Below are positions 28,759 through 37,000 of a DNA stretch of 64,000 nt, piece after piece (the first letter of the stretch is position 1; each line of letters begins with the position of its first letter). The DNA is from Pseudomonas migulae (GTDB lineage Bacteria; Pseudomonadota; Gammaproteobacteria; Pseudomonadales; Pseudomonadaceae), in assembly GCF_024169315.1 (NCBI RefSeq), contig NZ_JALJWR010000001.1:4142501-4206500 (forward strand), in the 5' to 3' direction. Below the pieces are notes generated by a model, which did not search any database, was not told the origin of the DNA, and saw only the letters and a list, made by a program, of their open reading frames with translations. The position numbers and the translations under genes are program-made.

Positions 28759-29582
28759 ATTTTCCGCATCCATTGATGGCGCCGGTGGTTGAACTGGCGT
28801 TGAAGGCCGGCGACGCGATCCTGCCGTTCTGGCGTATCGGCACCGCGGTGACCGCCAAGTCTGACGATTCTCCAGTCACCGCAGCTGACCTGGCCGCTCA
28901 TCATCTGATTCTGGCCGGGCTGACCGCGCTCGACCCGAGCATCCCGGTGTTGTCCGAAGAGGACGCCGACATCCCGCAGAGCGTGCGTGCCGGGTGGCAG
29001 CGCTGGTGGCTGGTCGATCCGCTGGACGGGACCAAGGAATTCATCTCGGGCAGCGAAGAGTTCACCGTCAACATCGCGCTGATCGAGCAAGGTCGTGTGG
29101 TGTTTGGCGTGGTGTCGATGCCGACCAACGGACGTTTCTATCTCGGTGGTGCCGGCCTGGGCGCGTGGCGCGGTGATCGAGAAGCCGAGCCGTTGCCGAT
29201 TCAGGTTCGCAATGCTCCGGCTGCGGGAGAGGCGTTCACTGTCGTCGCCAGCCGTCGGCATTCAAGTCCTGAACAAGAGCGTTTGCTGGCCGGGTTGAGC
29301 GCCAGCCTGGGTGAACTGCAATTGGCCAATATCGGCAGTTCGTTGAAGTTCTGTCTGCTGGCGGAAGGGGCGGCTGATTGTTATCCGCGCCTGGCGCCGA
29401 CTTCGCAGTGGGACACGGCGGCTGCGCAAGGTGTGCTGGAAGGGGCGGGCGGCGAAGTATTGGATGTGAGCGGCGTGCCGTTCAGCTATCCGGCGCGGGA
29501 GTCTTTGCGCAACGAGTTTTTCCTGGCGCTGCCGGCGAAGGCTGCCTGGCGGGAAAAACTGCTGGAGCTCGCCCGCTCCTGA
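28755..29582 (+). CDS. cysQ: 3'(2'),5'-bisphosphate nucleotidase CysQ
   Basis: 275 residues of the inositol-monophosphatase family. Metal-binding motifs: DSPVTAADLAAH, SEEDA, and WLVDPLDGTKEFI (about 85-97), with the second metal site near LAPTSQWDTAAAQGVLEGAGG. CysQ removes the 3'-phosphate of PAP formed in sulfate assimilation and keeps sulfur metabolism running. It is the second gene of the nudE-cysQ operon. Confidence 0.95.
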   Translation: MNFPHPLMAPVVELALKAGDAILPFWRIGTAVTAKSDDSPVTAADLAAHHLILAGLTALDPSIPVLSEEDADIPQSVRAGWQRWWLVDPLDGTKEFISGSEEFTVNIALIEQGRVVFGVVSMPTNGRFYLGGAGLGAWRGDREAEPLPIQVRNAPAAGEAFTVVASRRHSSPEQERLLAGLSASLGELQLANIGSSLKFCLLAEGAADCYPRLAPTSQWDTAAAQGVLEGAGGEVLDVSGVPFSYPARESLRNEFFLALPAKAAWREKLLELARS

Positions 29583-29589
29583 GACCTCT

Positions 29590-29737
29590 GTGGCGAGGGG
29601 GCTTGCCCCCGTTGGTCGGCGAAGCCGCCCCAAACCAACCACCGCGCAGTATCCGCTGAAATCCTGTTGACTGAATGGCGGCTGCTGCGCAGCCGAACGG
29701 GGCGATGCGGCGTTCCGACAAGCCCCCTCGCCACAGG
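29590..29737. repeat. Long REP-like hairpin, GGCGAGGGGGCTTGCCCCC class
   Basis: TGTGGCGAGGGGGCTTGCCC at the left and the inverted ACAAGCCCCCTCGCCACAGG at the right. The middle holds a second inverted pair, GTCGGCGAAGCCGCCCC against GGGGCGATGCGGCGTTCCGA, plus AACCAACCACCGCG. It is longer and of a different class from the other REPINs. It lies between convergent cysQ and the thioesterase gene. Confidence 0.8.
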
Positions 29738-29756
29738 GTATGTGTAGCCTCACGAT

Positions 29757-30212
29757 CTAGCGGTGAAGAACGTACTGCCCGGTAAACGTCACCGCATCCT
29801 CCTCACTCCCCTCATTCACAATCCGTGAATGCAGGGTCAAGCGCGCTCTCCCATACCGTTCATACATCGCCAAAAACTTCTTCCACACCGCCGCACTCGG
29901 CGCCTGGCAAATCGCCGTCGCGTCCATGGTCACCGGCAGCGGATAGCTGATGTGCCCTTCGTGAATCACGATGTGCCCGTCTTCAATCCCTTCTTCGCGC
30001 AAACGCAAATGCAGCCAGCCCCAGCCCGCCAGCACCGCGCCGCAATACAGGCTGCCGCCAAACATGGTGCTCTTGTGATTGACGTTGGCTTCCAGCGGCA
30101 AGTACAGGCGTAATTGCTGGTCATGCCAGTCGAGCACTTTGACGCCCATGGCCTGCGTCAGGGGAATGTCGCGGTGCAGGACTGATTCCAGGTGACGACT
30201 GTCGCGGTTCAT
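29757..30212 (-). CDS. YiiD C-terminal-type thioesterase (hotdog fold)
   Basis: 151 residues from the ATG at 30212 (MNRDSRHLESVLHRDIPLTQAMGV); an earlier start at 30269 would overlap dctD and lacks a ribosome site. The hotdog core is recognisable: LRLYLPLEANVNHKSTMFGGSLYCGAVLAGWGWL, where NHKSTMFGGS is the hallmark of the putative thioesterase (YiiD C-terminal) family. Substrate unknown. It follows dctD by 22 bp on the same strand. Confidence 0.85.
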   Translation of the reverse strand: MNRDSRHLESVLHRDIPLTQAMGVKVLDWHDQQLRLYLPLEANVNHKSTMFGGSLYCGAVLAGWGWLHLRLREEGIEDGHIVIHEGHISYPLPVTMDATAICQAPSAAVWKKFLAMYERYGRARLTLHSRIVNEGSEEDAVTFTGQYVLHR

Positions 30213-30234
30213 GCAGGGCCTCTTGTTTAATGAC

Positions 30235-31620
30235 TCAATCGAGTTCGTCGGTCGGGTGATGGTCGGCAAAGTTCAGCCCGTGCTTGCGCAGTTTGTCGTG
30301 CAAGGTCTTGCGCGGAATGCCGAGGGCTTCGGCGAGGCTGCGGACTGAGCTGTGAGAGCGTGCCAGTTCGGCGGCAATCAACGATTTCTCGAAGTTTTCC
30401 ACCTGCTCGCTCAACCCGCCGCTGACCACTTCAACCGTTGTGCTCGCCCCGCCCTCCGGCGCGCTGTTGTCCAGCGCCAGTTCCAGGCCCAGGGCAAAAC
30501 GTTCGGCGGCGTTCTGCAATTCCCGCACGTTGCCCGGCCAGGTGTGGCGCAGCAGCAACGCCCGTTGTCCCGGTTGCAGTTCGTGGGGCGGCAAGCCATG
30601 GCGTGCACTGGCTTCATCGGCAAAATGCTGGAACAGCATCAACGCATCTTCACCCCGTTCGCGCAACGGCGGAATGCGCAGCGGCGCGACGTTGAGGCGG
30701 TAATACAAGTCAGCACGGAAGCGTCCCTGATCGGCGGACTGGCGCAGATCCTCCTTGGTCGCGGCGATGATGCGGATGTCCAGCGGGATCAGCTGATTGC
30801 CACCCAGACGCTCGACCACCCGCTCTTGCAGCAAGCGCAGCAACTTCACCTGTACGTCCAGGCTCATGCTTTCGATTTCATCGAGGAACAGCGTGCCGCC
30901 GTTGGCGAATTCGAACTTGCCGATGCGGCGCTTTTGCGCGCCGGTAAAGGCGCCCGGCTCGTGGCCGAACAGTTCGCTTTCCACTACCGATTCGGCCAGG
31001 GCGCCGGCGTTGATCGCCACGAACGGTCCGTTACGCCGGCTCGACAAATCGTGCAGCGCCCGGGCCACGACTTCTTTGCCGGCACCGGTTTCGCCGAGGA
31101 TCAGCACGTCGGCCTTGGTCGCGGCCAGTGCGCCGATCTGTTCGCGCAAGCGCAGCATCGGCGCCGATTGCCCGACCAGTCGTGTACTCAGTTCATTGCG
31201 GTCGCTCAGGGCCAGACGCAGGCTGCGGTTATCCAGCACCAACCGGCGCAAGGCCAATGCACGGCGCACACTGTCGAGCAGGGCGTCGCTGGCGAAGGGT
31301 TTTTCCAGAAAGTCATAGGCGCCGATGCGCATCGCTTGCACCGCCAGCGGCACGTCGCCGTGGCCGGTGATCAGCAGCACCGGCAGTTCCGGGTCTTGCG
31401 CGTGCAGCTCGGTCAGCAACTCAAGACCGTCCATGCCCGGCATGCGGATATCGCTGACCACCACCCCCGGCCAGTCGCGCTCCAGTTGCCCGGCCACGCC
31501 TTTGGCTTCGGCGAGCGGCAGGATTTTCAGGCCTGCCAGGTCCAGCGTCTGGCTCAAGGCCTGTCGTAGATGGGGATCGTCGTCGATCAGCACGACCTGG
31601 ATGCGGTTGTCGATGGTCAT
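30235..31620 (-). CDS. dctD: Sigma-54-dependent response regulator DctD
   Basis: 461 residues. Receiver domain with VLIDDD and phospho-acceptor Asp57 (VVVSDIRMPGMDG), then the AAA+ sigma-54 activator domain with Walker A GETGAGKEV, the sigma-54 contact loop GAFTGA, and GGTLFLDEIESM. A C-terminal Fis-type HTH (SVRSLAEALGIPRKTLHDKLRKHGL) closes it. Together with DctB it turns on C4-dicarboxylate transport genes (dctA, not in this window) from sigma-54 promoters. It overlaps dctB by ATGA. Confidence 0.94.
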   Translation of the reverse strand: MTIDNRIQVVLIDDDPHLRQALSQTLDLAGLKILPLAEAKGVAGQLERDWPGVVVSDIRMPGMDGLELLTELHAQDPELPVLLITGHGDVPLAVQAMRIGAYDFLEKPFASDALLDSVRRALALRRLVLDNRSLRLALSDRNELSTRLVGQSAPMLRLREQIGALAATKADVLILGETGAGKEVVARALHDLSSRRNGPFVAINAGALAESVVESELFGHEPGAFTGAQKRRIGKFEFANGGTLFLDEIESMSLDVQVKLLRLLQERVVERLGGNQLIPLDIRIIAATKEDLRQSADQGRFRADLYYRLNVAPLRIPPLRERGEDALMLFQHFADEASARHGLPPHELQPGQRALLLRHTWPGNVRELQNAAERFALGLELALDNSAPEGGASTTVEVVSGGLSEQVENFEKSLIAAELARSHSSVRSLAEALGIPRKTLHDKLRKHGLNFADHHPTDELD

Positions 31621-33425
31621 GCACTTCGGTCCTCGGACGGTTGCAGGCTCACGCCCGGTGCGCCTGCGCGCAGTTTCAGGGTAATCAGGGCACCGCCTTC
31701 CTTGTGGTTGGCGAACGACAGTTCACCCCCGAAGGCGCGCATCAGGGTCTCGCAGATCGCCAGCCCCAGGCCCAGTCCCTGCGTGCGGGTCTTGGTGGTG
31801 TAGAAAGGCTCGCTGGCGCGGCCAAGGGCTTCCATGCAAAAGCCGGGGCCATTGTCGCGAATGTACAGAATGACGCCATCGGCGGTGGATTGGGCACTCA
31901 ACCAGAGTTTACGTGGCGGGCCTTTTTCCGTCAGCGCGTCCAGGGCGTTGGCCAGCAGGTTGCCCAGCACCTGGCGCAAACGGGTTTCCCCGGCCTCGAC
32001 CCACAGCGTGGCGGCGGGCAAATCGCGGATCAGCTCGACTTCCATGCTCCGCCGGCGCTTGGCCAGCAGCGCCAGCGCGTCATCCAGCGCCGGTTGCAGC
32101 GCGACACTTTCCGGCGCGTGGCGATCACGCCGGGCGAAGGCGCGCAGGTGCGCGATGATCGAGGCCATGCGCCCGGTCAGTTCACTGATCAGCTTGAGGT
32201 TGCCGCGCGCATCGTCGGTGCGCTCGTGATCGAGCAGCACTTCGGCGTTTTCCGCGTAGCTGCGGATCGCCGCCAGCGGCTGATTGAGTTCGTGGCTGAT
32301 GCTCGCCGACATGGTCCCGAGCGCCGACAGCTTGCCGGCCTGCACCAGGTCATCCTGGGCGCGCACCAGTTCCTGCTGGGCGTTTTCGCGCTCCAGGACT
32401 TCCTGTTTCAGCCGACGGTTAAGGCCTTCGAGGTCGCTGGTACGTTCGGCGACGCGGCCTTCCAGTTCCCGACGGGCCTTGGCTTCGAAGGCGATTCGGT
32501 CGAGGTAGTGGCGGCGGCGCTGCATCATCAGGCCAAGCAGCAGCATCAAGACCAGCAGCGTCGCGCCGCCGATGGCGACCACCGTGCGCACCGGGCGGTC
32601 GATCAGGGTGCGCGGCGCAAGGATGCTGACGCTCCAGCCGGTTTCGTCGATCTGCCGGGTCTGCGTCAACCACGCGTCCGGATTGAGGTTCAACGGCTTG
32701 GGTTCGACGGTCGGGTAGGGTTGAATCGCGGTGATTGCTTCACGCTCCGCATCGCTCAGCGGGCGGGTCGCGCGAAACCGCCATTCCGGCCGCGAGGTGA
32801 GAATGACCACGCCGTTGTGGTCAGTCACCAGCAGTTGTTCGGGGGTTTTGCCCCAGAGGCTTTCGGTGTGGTCCAGGTCAACCTTGACCACCAGCACGCC
32901 GATGATTTTTTCGCGATCCCGGACCGCTGCCGCGAAGAAGTAACCGCGTTTGGCCGACGTGGTGCCCAGACCGAAGAAGCGCCCCAGGCGCCCGGCCATG
33001 GCTTCACTGAAATACGGCCGAAAGGCGAAATTGCGCCCGACGAAGCTGTCGTGTTTGTCCCAGTTGGAGGCGGCGAGCGTCTTGCCCGTGGTGTCCATCA
33101 GGTACATGACTTCGGCGCCGGTCTGGGCGCTGATGTTCTTCAGCAACCGGTTGGCGTTGCCTTGGGTGACGCCGTCGTCCGGTGCCGACAGGTCGGCGCG
33201 CAGGGCCGGCAGGTCGCCCAGAATCTGCGGCAGCACCTCATAGCGATGCAGCGTGCCCAGCAGGTTGGCGACGTACAGGTCGAGGGTCTGACGGTTTTGC
33301 CCGGCCAGTTCGCTGCGGTAGTAACGCTCGGCCAGATGCTCCAGCGGCCACAGCAAAGGCGCCAGGCACAGCGCAAGCAGGGCCAGGCTGCGCCAGCGGG
33401 GTCGGCGGGGAAGGGTCGGGTTCAT
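31617..33425 (-). CDS. dctB: C4-dicarboxylate sensor histidine kinase DctB
   Basis: About 602 residues from the ATG at 33425 (MNPTLPRRPRW; an ATG two codons earlier is possible). N-terminal membrane helix (about 10-30), periplasmic double-Cache sensor region (about 35-285, with NWDKHDSFVGRNFAFRPYF), second helix near 290-315, coiled-coil linker, dimerisation domain with His378 in ASISHELNQPLAAIRSYAENAE, and ATPase domain with GLGLGLAICETLM. It senses succinate, fumarate or malate and phosphorylates DctD. Confidence 0.94.
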   Translation of the reverse strand: MNPTLPRRPRWRSLALLALCLAPLLWPLEHLAERYYRSELAGQNRQTLDLYVANLLGTLHRYEVLPQILGDLPALRADLSAPDDGVTQGNANRLLKNISAQTGAEVMYLMDTTGKTLAASNWDKHDSFVGRNFAFRPYFSEAMAGRLGRFFGLGTTSAKRGYFFAAAVRDREKIIGVLVVKVDLDHTESLWGKTPEQLLVTDHNGVVILTSRPEWRFRATRPLSDAEREAITAIQPYPTVEPKPLNLNPDAWLTQTRQIDETGWSVSILAPRTLIDRPVRTVVAIGGATLLVLMLLLGLMMQRRRHYLDRIAFEAKARRELEGRVAERTSDLEGLNRRLKQEVLERENAQQELVRAQDDLVQAGKLSALGTMSASISHELNQPLAAIRSYAENAEVLLDHERTDDARGNLKLISELTGRMASIIAHLRAFARRDRHAPESVALQPALDDALALLAKRRRSMEVELIRDLPAATLWVEAGETRLRQVLGNLLANALDALTEKGPPRKLWLSAQSTADGVILYIRDNGPGFCMEALGRASEPFYTTKTRTQGLGLGLAICETLMRAFGGELSFANHKEGGALITLKLRAGAPGVSLQPSEDRSA

Positions 33426-33461
33426 GAGCATCAGGCGCCTGTGGGTACAGGCGCATTATGC

Positions 33462-34331
33462 CTAGGCTTGTCCGGCAAGACACTCGCGCAACGCGGTTTG
33501 CCAGTCAGGCTGACTGACGCCCCATTCACGTTGCAGGCGACTGCAATCCAGGCGCGAGTTCAGCGGTCGGGTGGCGGGTGTCGGGTAGTCGCTGGTGGTG
33601 ATCGGCAGCAGGGTTGCGCAAGGCTTTCCCTGTTCCCGCAGCGCTTCGCCGATGGCCTGGGCGAAACCGAACCACGAGGTTTCACCCTGCGCGGTCAGGT
33701 GATAAGTGCCCCAGGCGCCGGTCTCGCCGGCCTGCCAGCGTTCGATCAGGGCGAGGGTGCTGTTGGCGATCGTGCCGGCCCAGGTGGGCGCGCCGATCTG
33801 GTCGGCGACGATGCGCAACTCCGGTTTTTCCTGCAGCAGGCGTTGCATGGTCAGCAGGAAATTGCGGCCGTGGTTCGAATAGACCCAACTGGTGCGCAAG
33901 ATCAGGTGCTTGCCCTGTACCGCGGTTATTGCGTGTTCGCCCGCCAGTTTGCTCTGGCCGTAAACGCCCAACGGGTGAGGTTCGTCAGCTTCGTTGTAAG
34001 GCGCAGTCTTGCTGCCGTCGAACACGTAATCGGTGGAGTAGTGGATCAGCGGAATGTCCAGCGCCAAGGCTTCCTCGGCGAGAATGCCCGGTGCCTCGGC
34101 GTTGATGGCGAAGGCTGCTTGCGGCTCGCTTTCAGCCTGATCGACTGCTGTGTGGGCTGCGGCATTGATGATCAGGTCGGGACGAACGCGCCGGACCTGC
34201 TGGCGAATCTGTTCCGGTTGAGTCAGATCGAGTTGATCGCGTCCCGGAACGACCAACTCGCCCAGTACACCGAGACGATGCTGTAACTCACGTGAAACCT
34301 GGCCCTGCTTGCCACAGATGAGTATTTTCAT
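33462..34331 (-). CDS. rfbD: dTDP-4-dehydrorhamnose reductase RfbD (RmlD)
   Basis: 289 residues. Extended SDR fold with CGKQGQVSRELQ at the start, NAAAHTAVDQAE, YSTDYVFDGSK (catalytic Ser/Tyr context) and YGQSKLAGE (YxxxK). It makes the last step of dTDP-L-rhamnose synthesis, used for lipopolysaccharide and rhamnolipids. It overlaps rfbC by ATGA and is the last gene of rfbBACD. Confidence 0.95.
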   Translation of the reverse strand: MKILICGKQGQVSRELQHRLGVLGELVVPGRDQLDLTQPEQIRQQVRRVRPDLIINAAAHTAVDQAESEPQAAFAINAEAPGILAEEALALDIPLIHYSTDYVFDGSKTAPYNEADEPHPLGVYGQSKLAGEHAITAVQGKHLILRTSWVYSNHGRNFLLTMQRLLQEKPELRIVADQIGAPTWAGTIANSTLALIERWQAGETGAWGTYHLTAQGETSWFGFAQAIGEALREQGKPCATLLPITTSDYPTPATRPLNSRLDCSRLQREWGVSQPDWQTALRECLAGQA

Positions 34332-34873
34332 GGAAACAGATCAACTTCTTGCAAGGTTTTACCGTGCTGATCCCTGGCCGAAAGCTTGGGCGCTTCCTCC
34401 AGTTGCCAGTCGATGGCAAGTGTTGGATCGTCCCATCGGATGCAACATTCGGCGGTCGGGTTGTAATAGTCGGTGGTCTTGTAGAGGAACTCGGCGAAGT
34501 CACTCAGCACCACGAACCCATGGGCAAATCCTTCCGGCACCCAGAGTTGGCGACTGTTTTCTGCGGACAAACGCACTGCCGCCCACTGGCCGAAATTCGG
34601 TGAACTGCGACGTACATCCACCGCGACATCGAGCACTTCACCGGCGGTAACGCGCACCAGTTTTCCCTGAGTGTTTTCCAGTTGATAGTGCAGGCCGCGC
34701 AGGACGCCCTTCTGTGAGCGGGAATGGTTGTCCTGAACGAACTGCCTCTTCAGGCCCGTCGCCTCTTCAAACGCCTTTGCATTGAAGCTTTCGTAGAAAA
34801 AGCCGCGCTCGTCCCCGAAGACCTTGGGCTCAAGGATCAACACACCGGGCAGCTCGGTTTCAATCACATTCAT
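34328..34873 (-). CDS. rfbC: dTDP-4-dehydrorhamnose 3,5-epimerase RfbC (RmlC)
   Basis: 181 residues, cupin fold. [16 protein letters not shown] at the N-terminus, [20 protein letters not shown] with the active-site His, [15 protein letters not shown], and [15 protein letters not shown]. It epimerises dTDP-4-keto-6-deoxyglucose at C3 and C5. ATGA overlaps on both sides place it in the rfbBACD operon. Confidence 0.96.
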   Translation of the reverse strand: MNVIETELPGVLILEPKVFGDERGFFYESFNAKAFEEATGLKRQFVQDNHSRSQKGVLRGLHYQLENTQGKLVRVTAGEVLDVAVDVRRSSPNFGQWAAVRLSAENSRQLWVPEGFAHGFVVLSDFAEFLYKTTDYYNPTAECCIRWDDPTLAIDWQLEEAPKLSARDQHGKTLQEVDLFP

Positions 34874-35745
34874 TGTCCACCCTCAGCCAGTTTGTAAAGG
34901 TACTGGCCGTAACCGGTCTTGCCAAAATACTTGGCGCGCTCGAGCAAATGCTCGCGGTCGATCCAGCCTTTTTCGTAGGCAATTTCTTCAAGACAGGCGA
35001 CTTTCAACCCTTGGCGGTGCTCGATGGTCTGCACGTATTGGGAGGCTTCGAGCAGGCTGTCGTGAGTGCCGGTATCCAGCCAGGCGAAACCACGACCGAA
35101 GCGCTCGACCTGCAGATCGCCACGCTTGAGGTAGGCATTGTTGACGTCGGTGATCTCCAGTTCACCGCGCGGTGAAGGCTTCACGGCCTTGGCGATCTCG
35201 ATCACGTCGTTGTCGTAGAAATACAGGCCGGTCACGGCATAGCTGGATTTCGGTACTTTCGGCTTTTCTTCGATCGACAAGGCGCGGCCTTCGTCGTCGA
35301 AATCGATCACGCCGAAGCGCTCCGGGTCTTTGACCCAGTAACCGAACACGGTGGCGCCAGAAGGGCGATTAACGGCGTTGTTCAACTGCTCGCTAAAGCG
35401 CTGACCGTGGAAGATGTTGTCGCCGAGGATCAGGCACACCGGATCCTTGCCAATGAATTCCTCACCAATCAGAAAGGCCTGGGCCAGGCCATCCGGCGAA
35501 GGTTGTTCGGCGTAGCTGAAATGCACGCCGAACTGACTGCCGTCACCCAGCAGGTTGCGATACTGCGGGAGGTCCTGCGGGGTGGAGATCACCAGGATTT
35601 CCTTGATGCCGGCCAGCATCAGGACCGAGATCGGGTAGTAGATCATCGGTTTGTCGTAGATCGGCAATAGCTGTTTTGATACGCCCAGCGTGATCGGGTG
35701 CAGACGCGTGCCCGAACCCCCGGCCAACACAATTCCTTTCATCAT
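34870..35745 (-). CDS. rfbA: Glucose-1-phosphate thymidylyltransferase RfbA (RmlA)
   Basis: 291 residues. Nucleotidyltransferase signature [17 protein letters not shown] at the N-terminus, [18 protein letters not shown], and [16 protein letters not shown] metal-binding Asp region. It makes dTDP-glucose from glucose-1-phosphate and dTTP and is usually inhibited by dTDP-rhamnose. The start overlaps the rfbB stop; two ATG codons lie in tandem, and the first gives the ATGA overlap used here. Confidence 0.96.
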   Translation of the reverse strand: MMKGIVLAGGSGTRLHPITLGVSKQLLPIYDKPMIYYPISVLMLAGIKEILVISTPQDLPQYRNLLGDGSQFGVHFSYAEQPSPDGLAQAFLIGEEFIGKDPVCLILGDNIFHGQRFSEQLNNAVNRPSGATVFGYWVKDPERFGVIDFDDEGRALSIEEKPKVPKSSYAVTGLYFYDNDVIEIAKAVKPSPRGELEITDVNNAYLKRGDLQVERFGRGFAWLDTGTHDSLLEASQYVQTIEHRQGLKVACLEEIAYEKGWIDREHLLERAKYFGKTGYGQYLYKLAEGGQ

Positions 35746-36824
35746 GCGATCAACTCCTTGGTATTGATGGCGCCCAGTCGTTCACCCTGGTAGCTGCCGT
35801 CCTGAACACGGCGGCACCACTCCAGGTTTTCCAGATACCACTGGACGGTTTTGCGCAGGCCGGTCTCGAAGGTTTCTTCGGGCGTCCAGCCGAGTTCGCG
35901 CTCAATCTTGCTGGCATCGATCGCGTAGCGCAGGTCATGGCCAGGACGGTCCTGGACGAAAGTGATCAGGTCGGCGAAATGCGCGACGCCTTCAGGTTTG
36001 TTCGGCGCCAGTTCTTCGAGTAGCGCGCAGATGCCACGCACCACGTCGATGTTCTTCTGCTCGTTGTGACCGCCGATGTTGTAGGTCTCGCCGACCACGC
36101 CTTCGGTGACCACTTTGAACAGTGCGCGAGCGTGATCCTCGACGAACAGCCAGTCGCGAACCTGCAGGCCGTTACCGTAGACAGGCAGCGGCTTGCCGGC
36201 GAGGGCGTTGAGAATCACCAGCGGGATCAGTTTTTCAGGGAAGTGGAACGGCCCGTAGTTGTTCGAGCAGTTGGTCAGCAACACCGGCAGGCCATAGGTG
36301 CGTTGCCAGGCGCGGACCAGATGGTCGGAGGCCGCCTTGCTGGCGGAATACGGTGAGCTCGGTGCGTACGGCGTCGTTTCCGTGAACAGGTCATCGACGC
36401 CATGCAGGTCGCCGTAAACCTCATCCGTGGAGATGTGGTGAAAGCGGAAAGCGCTTTTCTCGGGCTCGGCCAGGGTCTGCCAGTAGGCGCGGGTTGCCTC
36501 GAGCAGGCTGTAGGTGCCGACGATATTGGTTTGAATGAAATCCGACGGACCGTCGATGGAGCGGTCGACATGGGACTCGGCCGCCAGATGCATGATCGCA
36601 TGCGGCTGGAAACGTGCCAGCACGGCGCTGACGGCGGCCTGATCAACGATATCGGCCTGCACGAATTCGTAGCGGGTGTCGTTGGCAATACTGGTCAGCG
36701 ATTCCAGATTGCCAGCGTAGGTCAGTTTGTCCAGGTTGAGCACTTCATGCTCAGTGTGCCGAATCAGGTGGCGAACCAGGGCAGAGCCAATGAAACCGGC
36801 ACCGCCGGTGATGAGAATACGCAT
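35742..36824 (-). CDS. rfbB: dTDP-glucose 4,6-dehydratase RfbB (RmlB)
   Basis: 360 residues. Extended SDR: NAD-binding [42 protein letters not shown] with catalytic residues, and [15 protein letters not shown] (YxxxK). It converts dTDP-glucose to dTDP-4-keto-6-deoxyglucose. It is the first gene of the operon, so the promoter should lie in 36825-37000, which is shared with the divergent aminotransferase gene. Confidence 0.96.
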   Translation of the reverse strand: MRILITGGAGFIGSALVRHLIRHTEHEVLNLDKLTYAGNLESLTSIANDTRYEFVQADIVDQAAVSAVLARFQPHAIMHLAAESHVDRSIDGPSDFIQTNIVGTYSLLEATRAYWQTLAEPEKSAFRFHHISTDEVYGDLHGVDDLFTETTPYAPSSPYSASKAASDHLVRAWQRTYGLPVLLTNCSNNYGPFHFPEKLIPLVILNALAGKPLPVYGNGLQVRDWLFVEDHARALFKVVTEGVVGETYNIGGHNEQKNIDVVRGICALLEELAPNKPEGVAHFADLITFVQDRPGHDLRYAIDASKIERELGWTPEETFETGLRKTVQWYLENLEWCRRVQDGSYQGERLGAINTKELIA

Positions 36825-37000
36825 GTTGGCCAGCCTTTATCTGTAAGACGATTGAAGCAAATGAGCATAGCTTGTCGGCAGGAGAGGGGTGGTGCAATAG
36901 GGTTGCGACATCTATTTGGGTTTTGACCCATGAACAGGGGTTGATTATCGACCGACGCAGTGGCGATATAAGCGACTAATAAAATTTCAGGGGTTGTTGT

